33,875 nucleotides of DNA from an uncultured Alloprevotella sp. (GCA_944320745.1 CALUIN010000045.1:1-33875), one strand, 5' to 3'. Positions 6,973 to 16,386 are shown, counted from the first letter of the stretch. The notes: generated by a model from the sequence alone, not told the origin. Numbers and translations are program-made.

Positions 6973-9693
6973 TTATCTTACCGTCGGCGTGTTGGGGATG
7001 TTGGGCCGCGGGAACGTCGGTATGGGCGAGTCGGCGATGGCGTTAATCATCTCGTCCGACATTTCCTTCAGTCCGAGCGCCTCCATGTCGGCCTTGAACT
7101 CTTCCTGCATGTCCTTCATCATGACATAGTCCTTGTTGCCATAGTCGCCGATTCTCAGGATGACAGTGCGGAAGAAGCCGAAGCGTTCAAAGTAGTTGTA
7201 GAGGTTGTAACCGCAGATCTTGGATGCCTTGCGCACATAGTTGAAGATGAACGGTACGCTGTTCTGGTTCTGCCCGGAGCTGGCCGTGATGTACTTCTGC
7301 GTAGTCCAGCAGGAATTGGGGTAGGCCTGGGTGAACTCCGTGTAAGCGTTGTTCTTATTGTTATTCTGGGCGCGGGCCAGCAGCTCGTACTTGTCGACCG
7401 TTGTCTTGGCTTTCTTGATGCCGTTCTCGTAGTCGGGTTCAATGCTTGAGCCGTTCTCGTAGTCGTTCTGGCGGAGAGCTTCGTACATGTCCTGCTGGAA
7501 GTCTGCATAATAACCTTCGTGGTCGGGGTTCGTGAAGTAGCAGTACAGCATGAAGAAGGGTGCCAGTTGCTCTTCAACGCCTACTTCCGAGATGCTGACG
7601 CCGTGGTCGGGGTCGTCTTCGTAGGACGGAATCGAGGCGAACTGGTTGTATTCCTCGTACTGGCGGCGGATTTCATCCTGTACGGCAGAGTTCCAGCTGA
7701 AGCTGCCGATGTTCTGGTAAGCGGTCTGCCGGGCGGTCGGTGCGCCGAGGTCGGTTCGCTTGTTCTCGAAGAAGTGGGCATAGGCGTTGTTCCAAGCGTT
7801 CGGGATACGAGCTATCTCGCTTGGGGAATAACCCATGTGGAGCACGTTGTAGCACGAGTTCATATTGTTTGTGCATTCGCCTTGTCCGGCCCAGTTGAAG
7901 TAGGGCGCCATTTGGTGCTGGTGGCCCCACTCGTGGCTGAGACCCCAGATAGCGTCGCTGTCGTGGTACATCAGTCGCTCGCAGTTCAGAACGCGGCTTT
8001 CTTGGTCCACGTGGAAGGACACACCGAAATTACCCTGGAACATGTAGTACGTGAAGTTCACGTAGGCCATCGTGCGGTTGTCCGGCAGGCGGTTGTACTT
8101 TTCAAAGCCAAGCAGACGGTGCTCCCATGCTACGAGGGAGTCCAGTAGGTTGATGTATTGGATATAGCCTAATGAGGTGCCGTCGCTGGCCTTGCAGTAC
8201 TCGGCCAGACCGCCCGGGTAGTTCACGCCGTTGGCCTCGTCCACTATGCCGTGCGCGGTCCATATGGCGTGGACTTTATCGCCGACGAGGTCCATGAACA
8301 GGCTCGGCGAGTTGACGCAGAGTTCGTGCATTTCCTCGTTCGTCTTGTCTGGCGACAGGTAGCCGTTGATCTGTCCGTTCACGAAGTGGGCGCGGATGTC
8401 GGGGTGATTCGACGGGTCATCGGTGGAGTAATAGCAGATATAGGCGAGGCCGTCATAGCCGTAATTGTAATCAATGACATTGAGGCCGTTGCGAAGCACG
8501 TAGGTCGAAGTGTGCGGGTCGCCGCCGTCAAAGTTTCCGCCTACGCGCCCTACATACCAGGCCACGATTTTAAGCTGTACCTGCATGTCGTCAGGAATGC
8601 CGCGGACAACGACGGCCTGCTTGCTGTTGGCGGGGATGTTGATGCCCGTCACGCCGGCGATCTGGTCGTAGTATTTTCCCGGGGCTGCCCACTGTTCGGA
8701 CTGTGTCTGCGGAGAGAGGTGGCAGGGGTAGGAGGCTACGCGGTAGTTGGTCTCGTACTCATTGTTCAGCAGCTTGACTGCCAAAGACTTCACAAACGGG
8801 TCCTGCAGCTTGAGCACATCCTCTGCCGTTACGTCGGGCTTGAGCGTGGTGTAGAGGTCGTCTGCGAAGATGTTGTACTCGCTTTCGGCCGTCTCCTTGC
8901 TGAACTGCATTTCCGCGCAGGAAGCATAGCCGCCGGCGCCGCCGGTAACGCGGAACTGAATGGATACGGGGTTGAGCAGACCGTTCTCAAACTCTATGGT
9001 TTTGATGTTGTTGTCCCCCTTCCACTCGTAGGAGGCATAGAGCGTGTAGTCCTCATCGCCTTCGCACTGTACGTAGACGCTCACGTTGGTGAAACTTCCG
9101 TTCGTGTTGCCGTCCTGGCGGGGCACGTAGTTGATGTAGTCAATACGGTCAACGCCCGAGAAACTGTAGGTCAGGATGGCGGGATTGCTTTCGGACACAT
9201 TGAATTTCGAGCCGCTGTAACGGGAGTGCCACAGGGTGCCTGTGTCGCCGTCGTAGGTCAGCGAGATGCTCTGTGAGCCCTCCGTCGTGTTGGCCGTGGC
9301 GGACGTGGGCTTGATGCTGTTGTCCGGGAGGTCCATGATGCTTTGGTCCGGCCCTTGTGTCAGCGTCAGGGTCTCGTTGATGTTCTCACTTTCGTTCGAG
9401 AACGTGATGGTAGCTGTGCGCGAGAAGCAGTCGTAGTTGGGCTGCACATGCACCCAGAGCGAATTGCCGTCCTTGCGGAGCGTGACCCAGCTCTGGTCGG
9501 CGGTGACCGTATAGTCCACCTTGGCATCGATGTTGTAGCACAGGGTGCGCTCGCGGTAAGTGATGTCCTGGCTGTGCGGCACGACAATCATGGCCAGCCC
9601 GTTGTCCGGAGCTTGTGCCAATGCCGGGAGCGTCGCAAGGGAAGCCACGGCGCCTACGGCGAAGGTTCGTAAGTAGGAATATAGTTTGTTCAT
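6973..9693 (-). CDS. Secreted M60-family (enhancin-like) zinc metalloprotease with BACON and discoidin-like domains
   Basis: A 906-residue exported protein. Residues 1-27 are a signal peptide ending LPALAQA, with no lipobox. About 35-115 is a BACON-like domain (DYTVTADQSWVTL, ATITFSNESE, LTLTQG), often glycan- or mucin-binding. About 126-265 resembles an F5/8 type C (CBM32-like) domain (YDGDTGTLWHSRY, IDYINYVPR, VSIQFRVTG). The rest is a peptidase M60 region with the zinc motif HEWGH at 587-591 and a candidate third ligand Glu606 15 residues later, as in HExxH-x(8-28)-E. M60 enzymes cleave heavily O-glycosylated proteins such as mucins. There is no T9SS-like tail. It lies 42 nt behind the secreted LRR gene and probably shares its transcript. 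Substrate is inferred from the family only. Confidence 0.92.
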   Translation of the reverse strand: MNKLYSYLRTFAVGAVASLATLPALAQAPDNGLAMIVVPHSQDITYRERTLCYNIDAKVDYTVTADQSWVTLRKDGNSLWVHVQPNYDCFSRTATITFSNESENINETLTLTQGPDQSIMDLPDNSIKPTSATANTTEGSQSISLTYDGDTGTLWHSRYSGSKFNVSESNPAILTYSFSGVDRIDYINYVPRQDGNTNGSFTNVSVYVQCEGDEDYTLYASYEWKGDNNIKTIEFENGLLNPVSIQFRVTGGAGGYASCAEMQFSKETAESEYNIFADDLYTTLKPDVTAEDVLKLQDPFVKSLAVKLLNNEYETNYRVASYPCHLSPQTQSEQWAAPGKYYDQIAGVTGINIPANSKQAVVVRGIPDDMQVQLKIVAWYVGRVGGNFDGGDPHTSTYVLRNGLNVIDYNYGYDGLAYICYYSTDDPSNHPDIRAHFVNGQINGYLSPDKTNEEMHELCVNSPSLFMDLVGDKVHAIWTAHGIVDEANGVNYPGGLAEYCKASDGTSLGYIQYINLLDSLVAWEHRLLGFEKYNRLPDNRTMAYVNFTYYMFQGNFGVSFHVDQESRVLNCERLMYHDSDAIWGLSHEWGHQHQMAPYFNWAGQGECTNNMNSCYNVLHMGYSPSEIARIPNAWNNAYAHFFENKRTDLGAPTARQTAYQNIGSFSWNSAVQDEIRRQYEEYNQFASIPSYEDDPDHGVSISEVGVEEQLAPFFMLYCYFTNPDHEGYYADFQQDMYEALRQNDYENGSSIEPDYENGIKKAKTTVDKYELLARAQNNNKNNAYTEFTQAYPNSCWTTQKYITASSGQNQNSVPFIFNYVRKASKICGYNLYNYFERFGFFRTVILRIGDYGNKDYVMMKDMQEEFKADMEALGLKEMSDEMINAIADSPIPTFPRPNIPNTPTVR

Positions 9694-9735
9694 TTTCCTG
9701 TAATGATATGATTTGTGGATAGTTTCGGGGTTAAG

Positions 9736-11289
9736 TTAGAGCGCTACTTTCTGGTTGTTGACCACATATACGCCCTTGGGCAGACTGACGCTTTCCTCGC
9801 TGTTGCCGACAGTTCCGCTCCATACGGTGCGGCCGTCCAGAGAGTAGACGTCCACCTGTATGGGCTGCGCGCTGCTCATGTAGAGCTTGCCGCCCGCAGT
9901 GCGCACGCTGAGGCCGTCTTCGCTGCCGCTCACGCCGGTTATGCCCGTCGTGTAGTCCTCACCGACGGAGAAGGGAATTGTGTTGAGCGTGAAGTCGTAG
10001 GTGCGCGAGCTCATGGTCGCGAATATTTTGCTCTGGCCGGTGAAGAAGGCGAATTTCGCGCCACTGGCGTAAAAGTCGTTCGGCGCACTTTGCGAGCGGC
10101 CCTGGGTCAGTTCGGTGGTGTTGCCGTTTTCGTCGACCGCGTACCAGGTGAAGCTGACGTCGACCGTGCCGTCGCTTTCGGCATTGACACCGATGTAGCG
10201 CCACGGGGTCAGGTCGAGCATGTAGTTTTCATTCGTACGGTCGGCCCAGGAGGGGCAGAGGGCTACGAAGTGGGTGCCGTCGCCAGTCTCCTGCATGCCT
10301 GCGGCTGCCGCGATGTCCACGTCGGCCTGCGGCAGGAATCTCAGGTTCACCGGCATGCTGTTGCGGCGGGGCAGGGAGCGGAAGTCCAGGTTGTTGTGGC
10401 GCAGGTCCAGGTTGTCCAGCTGAAGGTTGCTGGGGAGCCTCAGGCTGGTCATGCCGTTATTGTTGCACTGCAGGTCGCTCAGCTGCGTGCTTTGCGTCAG
10501 GTCGAGGCTGGGGATGGACGTATTTTCCAAGATGGCCTGCTGGAGCTGCGGCAGTCCCGTAGAGGGGAATGATACGCTGCCAGTCCCGCTGTTGCGGATG
10601 ATGAGCGTTTGCAGGTTTTTGTTGGCCGACAGGCTGATGCTGCGGACATCGTTGTCGGAGCAATTCAGCAGCGACAGGTTGGGGTTGGAGCTGACGTAGA
10701 GTGTCGTGAGCGGGTTGCCGCTGACGTTGAGCTGCTGGAGCGTGCTCGTGCGGACAACGAAGGTACCTGTCAGCTCGTTGTCTGAAAGGTTCAGGTTCTC
10801 AATGTTGGACAGGTCATTTTCCGGGTACGTGGGGTTACTGAATATGAGTTCGCTGAGTTTGTTGTTGGAGCAATCCAGGTCGGTGAGCGAGCTCATTTCG
10901 CGCAGGTCCAGTGAGGCGATCTGGTTGTTTTGGCAATAGAGCGAACGCAGTTTGCGTGCTTGGGTGAGGTCGATGGCCGTCAGGCCGCAGCCGGCACAAT
11001 TGAGCATGTCCCACTGTTCGCCGCCTGACACGGTGATGACGCTGCCTTTGACCGTACCTTCGAGGGCAAGTTCCGTCTTTCCTACTTCCGCCGTGTAGGT
11101 GACAGGGTTATTGTCTCCCCAGTCCACCGTTACGCCGTTGAAATCGGTGTTGACCACCAGGGTCATCGGCGTGCCGACGGCATTGGCGGTAGTGAGCTTG
11201 ACGCTCTTTTGCTGTTGGGCGAGAGCCGGGGTCACCATCAGCATCCCGCCTGCTATCAGCGATAATACTGTAATCTTGTTCTTCTTCAT
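9736..11289 (-). CDS. Secreted leucine-rich-repeat protein with T9SS-like C-terminal tail
   Basis: A 517-residue exported protein: signal peptide 1-25 (MLMVTPALAQ), then a short strand-rich domain (about 28-92), then roughly ten leucine-rich repeats (about 93-315) of the Bacteroidota pattern, e.g. LRSLYCQNNQIASLDL, LTDLDCSNNKLSEL, LQQLNVSGNPLTTLYV. Residues 330-445 form another beta-rich region with WRYIGVNA and FTWYAVDENG. The end VDVYSLDGRTVW ... LPKGVYVVNNQKVAL has the typical shape of a type A sorting domain, which directs proteins through T9SS to the cell surface. LRR proteins of this type bind host proteins or glycoproteins. It is followed by the M60 protease gene after 42 nt and has its own promoter region upstream, so the two likely form a bicistronic unit. 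Confidence 0.88.
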   Translation of the reverse strand: MKKNKITVLSLIAGGMLMVTPALAQQQKSVKLTTANAVGTPMTLVVNTDFNGVTVDWGDNNPVTYTAEVGKTELALEGTVKGSVITVSGGEQWDMLNCAGCGLTAIDLTQARKLRSLYCQNNQIASLDLREMSSLTDLDCSNNKLSELIFSNPTYPENDLSNIENLNLSDNELTGTFVVRTSTLQQLNVSGNPLTTLYVSSNPNLSLLNCSDNDVRSISLSANKNLQTLIIRNSGTGSVSFPSTGLPQLQQAILENTSIPSLDLTQSTQLSDLQCNNNGMTSLRLPSNLQLDNLDLRHNNLDFRSLPRRNSMPVNLRFLPQADVDIAAAAGMQETGDGTHFVALCPSWADRTNENYMLDLTPWRYIGVNAESDGTVDVSFTWYAVDENGNTTELTQGRSQSAPNDFYASGAKFAFFTGQSKIFATMSSRTYDFTLNTIPFSVGEDYTTGITGVSGSEDGLSVRTAGGKLYMSSAQPIQVDVYSLDGRTVWSGTVGNSEESVSLPKGVYVVNNQKVAL

Positions 11290-11552
11290 ATAGCACTTCG
11301 TTGTGTTTTGAATATTTCTTGTTTGCCAGTGTCTGTTATCTTTGAGGGAGCGGCTTTTGCCCCGCGCTCCCCGGTTGCTTCAAAGGATATGTCGGATATT
11401 AGAAAATCCCTGTTGCAAAATTGCAAAAATATGGGAGATGCACAATATCTTAGGGGGGTGAATTAATAAAAATTATACCTCTGTGTCCGGCGCCGCCTGC
11501 GGCCGCGCACTTTCCTGTGGAGAAGGGGGCTGCCGGACTGCGGTGTGGCGGC
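11290..11552 (-). promoter_or_regulatory. Promoter and leader region of the LRR-M60 unit
   Basis: A -7 box TATTTTTG lies on the minus strand at 11424-11431, giving a leader of about 125 nt; no clear -33 box is seen. The leader contains a hairpin: GGGAGCG (11346-11352) pairs with CGCTCCC (11365-11371). Between 11432 and 11552 the spacer back to the ribE terminator is partly AT-rich, partly GC-rich, and shows no gene. Confidence 0.5.
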
Positions 11553-11592
11553 AAGAAAAAAGCCTTAGGGGAGTCGCGGACTCCCCTAAGGC
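11553..11592 (-). terminator. Rho-independent terminator behind ribE
   Basis: GCCTTAGGGGAGTC (11562-11575) and GACTCCCCTAAGGC (11579-11592) form a perfect 14-bp stem with a 3-nt loop. On the minus strand it is followed by TTTTTTCTT (11561-11553). It lies 29 nt behind the ribE stop and separates ndh-ribE from the LRR-M60 unit. Confidence 0.92.
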
Positions 11593-11621
11593 TGGAAACT
11601 GCGGGGCTAAGGCGTGTGCGT

Positions 11622-12233
11622 TCAGGCCAAGCTGTCGAAGTGGCGCAGCCGGCTGAGGTATTTGCCGAGTATGTCGAACTCAATGTTTACCAGCGAACCA
11701 ACCCGAAGGGTATGGAAGTTGGTGTGCTCGTAGGTAAAGGGTATGATGCACACCTTAAAGGTGTTGTCCGTGGGCTCGCATACGGTGAGGCTGACGCCGT
11801 TTACGGCCACGCTGCCCTTGTCCACCGTGCAATATCCCCGGCGGGCCATGTCGATGTCCAGCTTGTAGCGGAATGTGTAGACGTAGCTGCCTTCGGCTTG
11901 CTCTATGGCGATACATTCGGCCGTTTCGTCCACGTGTCCTTGGACAATGTGCCCGTCGAGCCGGCCGTTCATCAGCATGGAGCGCTCCACGTTGACCTTG
12001 TTCCCGACCTTGAGCAGGCCCAGATTGGAGCGCTTCAGGGTTTCGTCGATGGCGGTCACCGTGTAGGTGTCGCCCTCCTGCCGGACGACGGTGAGGCAGA
12101 CCCCGTTGTGGGCCACGCTTTGGTCGATGACAAGTTCGCCTGCAAACGGGCAGCGGAGTGTCAGGTGGACGTTATTCCGGTCTTTATCTATGGCCACGAT
12201 TTCCGCGAGGCCTTCTATGATTCCCGAGAACAT
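11622..12233 (-). CDS. ribE: Riboflavin synthase, alpha chain
   Basis: A 203-residue enzyme that dismutates two molecules of 6,7-dimethyl-8-ribityllumazine into riboflavin and a pyrimidine. It starts with the invariant MFSGIIEG and has two homologous lumazine-binding barrels, each with its signature: VAHNGVCLTV (about residues 40-49) and VAVNGVSLTV (about 141-150). GHVDETA links the halves. Length is normal. The gene follows ndh by 17 nt and ends before a strong terminator, so it is the last gene of an ndh-ribE transcript; the two products are linked by flavin (NDH-2 uses FAD). In some species the same gene is called ribC. Confidence 0.97.
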   Translation of the reverse strand: MFSGIIEGLAEIVAIDKDRNNVHLTLRCPFAGELVIDQSVAHNGVCLTVVRQEGDTYTVTAIDETLKRSNLGLLKVGNKVNVERSMLMNGRLDGHIVQGHVDETAECIAIEQAEGSYVYTFRYKLDIDMARRGYCTVDKGSVAVNGVSLTVCEPTDNTFKVCIIPFTYEHTNFHTLRVGSLVNIEFDILGKYLSRLRHFDSLA

Positions 12234-12250
12234 GGTAGTGTGATGATGTG

Positions 12251-13639
12251 TTAGTTATGTGTTGGATTTGCTTTTTTCTCCAGTTCCTCCGATCCCTCGC
12301 TGAGCAAGTCTGTGCCCCAGTGCGTGGAGGCCAGGCGTTTCTCGCGCTCTATGACTTCCTTGGCCTTCTTGGCGTAGATGATCATGCGGAGCGACTGGCT
12401 GTAGGAGAAGTAGTTCCACATCCAGTTGAACAGGATGATAATCTTGTTGCGGACGCCCAGTATGGAGCGCAGATGGACCACGAGCCACATGACCCAGGCG
12501 AAGAATCCGTGCATTCTGATTTTCTTAAATTCGGCGACCGCGCGGTTCCGGCCCACGGTGGCCATGGTGCCCAGGTTCTTGTAGCGGAAGGGCTTCATGT
12601 CCTCGCCTTTTTCCAGGCGTTTCAGGTTCTTGGCGAGGAGCGCGCCCTGCTGGATAGCTACCTGGGCCAACTGCGGATGTCCGCCGGGATAGGCCGGGTC
12701 GGCGTCGGGCATGATGCACTGGTCGCCGATGCAGAAGATGTTGTCATACCCCTTGACGCGGTTGTATTCGTCTACAATGATGCGGTGGCCGCGGCCGTAG
12801 TGCTCGTTGCCCAAGTTGCCGACAGTGATACCTGCTATACCACTGACCCAGATAAATGTGCGCGTGGCGATGGAACTGCCGTCCTTCAGGATGACGCGGT
12901 GGTCGCTGTAGTCGGTGACCATCTTGTTGAGCAGCACATTGACGCCCATGTTGCGCAGATACTTTTCGATGTGCTCCGATGTGTCCGGGTGCATGGCCGG
13001 CATGAGGCGGGGTCCGGCCTCAATCAGGTAGATGTGCATGAGGCTGGTGGGCAGGTCGGGATAGTCTTTGGGCAGGACGTAGTTGCGCATTTCGGAGAGG
13101 GCACCCGCTATCTCGATGCCGGTGGCGCCACCGCCCACAATGACCACGTTGAGCAGTTCCTGCCGTTCCTGCTCGCCGGCGCAGGTCAGTGCGCGTTCGA
13201 AGTTGTCCAGCAGCGCGTTGCGCAGGCCCATGGCCTCGCTTACGTTCTTCATGGGCATGGCCTCTTCCTCTATGTGCTTGTTGCCGAAGAAGTTGGTCGT
13301 TGTCCCGGCGGCAAGGACGAGGTAGTCGTAGCGGACTTTTCCGATGGAGGTCTGTATAATCTTGTGATCGGGGAAGATGGACCTTACCTCGGCCATACGG
13401 AAATAAAAGTCCTTGCGCCTTTGGAAGATCTTGCGGAAGGGGAAGGATATGGAGCTGGGTTCAATGCCGGCGGACGCTATCTGGTAAATCAGCGGCGGAA
13501 ACTGGTGGTAATTGTTCCGGTCGACCAGAACTACCTGGAAACCGGACTTTTTAAGTTTGTTGGCTAATTTCAGTCCGCCGAAGCCTCCTCCGACGATGAC
13601 GACTCTTTTCTTATCTGTCTTGGGAAGATTAAAACTCAT
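12251..13639 (-). CDS. ndh: Type II NADH:quinone oxidoreductase (NDH-2)
   Basis: A 462-residue flavoprotein that passes electrons from NADH to menaquinone at the cytoplasmic face of the inner membrane without pumping protons. Two dinucleotide-binding motifs are visible: VVIVGGGFGGLKLA near the N-terminus (FAD) and VVIVGGGATGIEIAG near residue 165 (NADH). The quinone/FAD region has the NDH-2 segment HPQLAQVAIQQG, and GDQCIMPD is the second FAD contact. The C-terminal part (FFAWVMWLVVHL, IILFNWMWNYF) is hydrophobic and amphipathic and anchors the enzyme to the membrane. Length and motifs are normal. Upstream spacer 13640-13747 is GC-rich with no recognisable promoter; ribE follows closely. Confidence 0.95.
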   Translation of the reverse strand: MSFNLPKTDKKRVVIVGGGFGGLKLANKLKKSGFQVVLVDRNNYHQFPPLIYQIASAGIEPSSISFPFRKIFQRRKDFYFRMAEVRSIFPDHKIIQTSIGKVRYDYLVLAAGTTTNFFGNKHIEEEAMPMKNVSEAMGLRNALLDNFERALTCAGEQERQELLNVVIVGGGATGIEIAGALSEMRNYVLPKDYPDLPTSLMHIYLIEAGPRLMPAMHPDTSEHIEKYLRNMGVNVLLNKMVTDYSDHRVILKDGSSIATRTFIWVSGIAGITVGNLGNEHYGRGHRIIVDEYNRVKGYDNIFCIGDQCIMPDADPAYPGGHPQLAQVAIQQGALLAKNLKRLEKGEDMKPFRYKNLGTMATVGRNRAVAEFKKIRMHGFFAWVMWLVVHLRSILGVRNKIIILFNWMWNYFSYSQSLRMIIYAKKAKEVIEREKRLASTHWGTDLLSEGSEELEKKANPTHN

Positions 13640-13747
13640 GTTGTTTTGATTTATAAGCTACTGTACCGACCCAGGAGCGCGTGGCGCGCGGCGCGTGCGG
13701 TGTATGGGGTGATGATGGTTGGTAGAGAAACGGGCTCTGGAGTGAGG

Positions 13748-14815
13748 TTATTGCGGTTCCTCTGCGTTGATTTTCACGATGGCTCCGGTTTCGGGGGAGA
13801 GCACGACGCTCGTCGTGTACTTTTTGTTGAAGAGGTCGCCTCCCAAGTGCTCCACGCGTCCCAGCTGTGCCATGGTGACCACCTGCGAAGCGATTTCATG
13901 ATTGTCGCGCATCAGGTGGATGGTGGCCTTTCCGGGAACGATGTAGCGGAGGTCCTCCTTGTCGTTCTTGCTTTTCTGGGCTGTCGGGTCTTCCGAGGGA
14001 AGAGTGTGCATGTCCTCCACAGTGATGTAGAAAGGCGTGCCGCTCAGGTCGTCGTTGTCTACGAGGCCGAAGTGCTTGGAGAAGCGGAACAGCAGGGCGT
14101 TCTCCACGTTGCCGTCGGGGATGAGGTCGAAGGTGAAGACGTGCGTTTCGGTGGTCACCGTTCCCTTGAAGAGTTGGAGCAGCGCCTCTTCGTTGGTGTC
14201 GAGCTGCTTGAGCATCAGCCGGAGTTGCTCGCCGTCTTGTGGCATGAAGTCGGCCTGCCCCTTGGTCAGCATGGAGCGGTTCTCGCGGATGTCGTAGATT
14301 TCGTTGGCCGTGAGTTCGGCCATCTTGCTGGTGCTGCCTGCGGCCAGAATTTCTCCCGTCTTGTAGTCGGCCGGGTTCAGCGTCGGCGCCTTATCTTTTA
14401 CGACAGAGGGGCGCGACAGCTGGGGCAGTGCCGGCATGGTGGTATTGACGGAGAGAAGGCGACCGTCAGGAGCCAGACCTACCAGTGGGGCTGAGGTCTT
14501 GGTCTTGACCTTGATGGTGTAGGCCTGGGAAGGATCGGCCGAACCGTATGTGGTGATGTCCAACTTCAGAATCTCCCACTCGTCGTAGGGCTGTTGCGTG
14601 ACGTTCTTCAGCCGGAGATAGCGTTCGGCATAGCGGCTGTATTCGCCCGGCTTGTAGCTTTTGCGGCGTGCCGTAACCGTGACGTGTATGCCGGTTTTGG
14701 GCAGAAAGTAGGTGACACCTTCCTTGGTCACTCCAGGCTGGTACGGACTTACTTCCGTCTGTGCGTGCCCCAGGGCGAAGCTACAGATCAATAGGGATAG
14801 CAGGATATGTTTCAT
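13748..14815 (-). CDS. DUF4831 family exported protein
   Basis: A 355-residue protein with a signal peptide (MKHILLSLLICSFALGHAQ), so it is exported to the periplasm or outer membrane. The sequence matches the DUF4831 pattern known from Bacteroidales: an early GVTYFLPKTGIHVTVTARRKSYKPGEYSRYAERYL-type region (about 33-68), a middle segment with TLNPADYKTGEILAAGSTSKMAE-like residues, and a C-terminal strand region with GVVE-like turns. The function of the family is unknown. Its ATG overlaps the stop of nnr (ATGA), so it is translationally coupled to a cytoplasmic repair enzyme, which gives no clear functional hint. It is the last gene of the rmlA-to-DUF4831 run. Confidence 0.88.
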   Translation of the reverse strand: MKHILLSLLICSFALGHAQTEVSPYQPGVTKEGVTYFLPKTGIHVTVTARRKSYKPGEYSRYAERYLRLKNVTQQPYDEWEILKLDITTYGSADPSQAYTIKVKTKTSAPLVGLAPDGRLLSVNTTMPALPQLSRPSVVKDKAPTLNPADYKTGEILAAGSTSKMAELTANEIYDIRENRSMLTKGQADFMPQDGEQLRLMLKQLDTNEEALLQLFKGTVTTETHVFTFDLIPDGNVENALLFRFSKHFGLVDNDDLSGTPFYITVEDMHTLPSEDPTAQKSKNDKEDLRYIVPGKATIHLMRDNHEIASQVVTMAQLGRVEHLGGDLFNKKYTTSVVLSPETGAIVKINAEEPQ

Positions 14816-16359
14816 TGTTCTATGGTTTTATTCATGAGGGATGGGTTGCGCAATTGGAGAAACGCTTCGGGGAGATGGCGGACGAGGTCCGACGCCAGCA
14901 TGCTGTCCTCGCCCAGTTCATGGGCCGCAATGTCGCCGGCCAGTCCGTGCAGGTAGACGCCCGTGCAGCAGGCGGCCTCGGGCGTGTAGCCTTGAGCCAG
15001 CAGTCCGAGTAGCAGTCCTGTCAGGACGTCGCCGCTGCCGGCTGTTGCCATGCCTGAGTTGCCGGTCATGTTGAAATAGGTCTGTCCCTCAGGGGTACAG
15101 ATGGCTGTGTGGTGGCCTTTCAGAATAACGTATATATGGTACTTGCGGGCTATGCCTTGTGCTTCCGTCAGGGCCGTGAATGAGTCCGTCTGTCGTTGAA
15201 TTAAGCGGAACAGTTCCCCGGGGTGAGGGGTGAGGATGCTGTTTTCAGGGACTTCGTTTATCCAGCCTTGGTGCTCGCCGAGGATGTTGATGCCGTCGGC
15301 GTCGATAATCAGCGGAATGCGCGCCTGCTTGACCTGCTCGATGAAGGCGATGGCTGTAAGGTGGTCGCAGCCTATGCCCGGTCCGATGGCCAAGGCGCTA
15401 TAGGGTTTGGTGTCGAAGGGTGTCGTGAAAATGTTATCGGCCACATCGTGGTCCAATATGGCTTCGGGTACGGCGATTTGAAGTATGGAATTGTTGATGT
15501 GCGGCGTGTGTATGGTGAGTTTCCCCACGCCACTGCGCAGGCACGAGCGTGCCGCCAGGATGGCTGCGCCGGCCATTCCGTATTTCCCGGCAATGAGTAG
15601 GGCGTGGCCGAAGGATCCTTTGTGACCGAAGGGATTTCGTGCGCGGAGGCGTTCCCGTATGTCAGCCTCTTCCAGTATAGACATGGACGCCGGAAGAGCG
15701 GCGATGGCGCGTGCCGATAAGTTGATGTCGACAACGTGCAAATGGCCGATGAATTGCTGGTTTTCGGCAAAAAGCATGGCCAGCTTGGGCATCTGGAAAG
15801 TGAACGTGTGGTTGGCGCGGACAATCGCATCGCGCAGACTATGCGACGAGCCGTCGCACATTAGTCCGGAGGGAATGTCTATTGAGACGACGTTTGTCGC
15901 GGCGTGATTGATGAGCTTGACGAGAGAGGCGAAGCCGCCCGTCAGCGGTGACTTCAGCCCCGTGCCGAACAGGCCGTCTATGACGATTTTTCCCGTGTTG
16001 AGCTGTGGCGGCTCGAACTGCGCCGTGACCTCTGTGAATTTCACGCGGTCGCACTCCGAGAGGCGGTGCTTGTTCTTTTCACAGTCCTCGCTCAGTTTTC
16101 CACTGATGTTGAAGAGATAGGCTTCGATTGGGTAGCCTTTGTCCGAAAGTAGCCGCGCTATGGCTAAGGCGTCGCCTCCGTTGTTGCCTGGGCCGGCAAA
16201 GACGATAAAGGCCTTGTCGCGCTGCGGCCAAAGGCGCGTGATGTGTTCCGTAAGTGCCGAGGCCGCCCTTTCCATCAGGTCGTATGATGAAATCTGCTCG
16301 TCAGCTATGGTCTGTTGGTCCAGTTCCTGGAATTGCCTGGCTGTTGGAATTTTGATCAT
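14812..16359 (-). CDS. nnr: Bifunctional NAD(P)H-hydrate epimerase and ADP-dependent dehydratase
   Basis: A 515-residue fusion that repairs NADHX and NADPHX, damaged hydrated cofactors. The N-terminal YjeF-N (epimerase) half has the nucleotide loop FAGPGNNGGDALAIARLL (about residues 54-71) and the later DGLFGTGLKSPL and DIPSGL motifs. The C-terminal carbohydrate-kinase-like dehydratase half has NPFGHKGSFGHALLIAGKYGMAG-type residues near 240, DADGIN, TPHPGE and the ADP-site motif GNSGMATAGSGDVLTG near 430-445. Both halves look intact. The gene starts 27 nt behind the HAD phosphatase gene and overlaps DUF4831 by four bases. It acts in the cytoplasm as housekeeping metabolite repair. Confidence 0.95.
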   Translation of the reverse strand: MIKIPTARQFQELDQQTIADEQISSYDLMERAASALTEHITRLWPQRDKAFIVFAGPGNNGGDALAIARLLSDKGYPIEAYLFNISGKLSEDCEKNKHRLSECDRVKFTEVTAQFEPPQLNTGKIVIDGLFGTGLKSPLTGGFASLVKLINHAATNVVSIDIPSGLMCDGSSHSLRDAIVRANHTFTFQMPKLAMLFAENQQFIGHLHVVDINLSARAIAALPASMSILEEADIRERLRARNPFGHKGSFGHALLIAGKYGMAGAAILAARSCLRSGVGKLTIHTPHINNSILQIAVPEAILDHDVADNIFTTPFDTKPYSALAIGPGIGCDHLTAIAFIEQVKQARIPLIIDADGINILGEHQGWINEVPENSILTPHPGELFRLIQRQTDSFTALTEAQGIARKYHIYVILKGHHTAICTPEGQTYFNMTGNSGMATAGSGDVLTGLLLGLLAQGYTPEAACCTGVYLHGLAGDIAAHELGEDSMLASDLVRHLPEAFLQLRNPSLMNKTIEQ

Positions 16360-16386
16360 AAGGTAAGGCGCTTGTGGGGTTTCGTG

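Noticed and set aside
8251-9276. Plus-strand open frame opposite the M60 gene
   Set aside because: Antisense shadow in GC-rich DNA; the minus-strand protein has a signal peptide, domains and zinc motif.
12248-13567. 439-codon plus-strand open frame opposite ndh
   Set aside because: Antisense shadow; ndh has both dinucleotide-binding motifs and a normal length.
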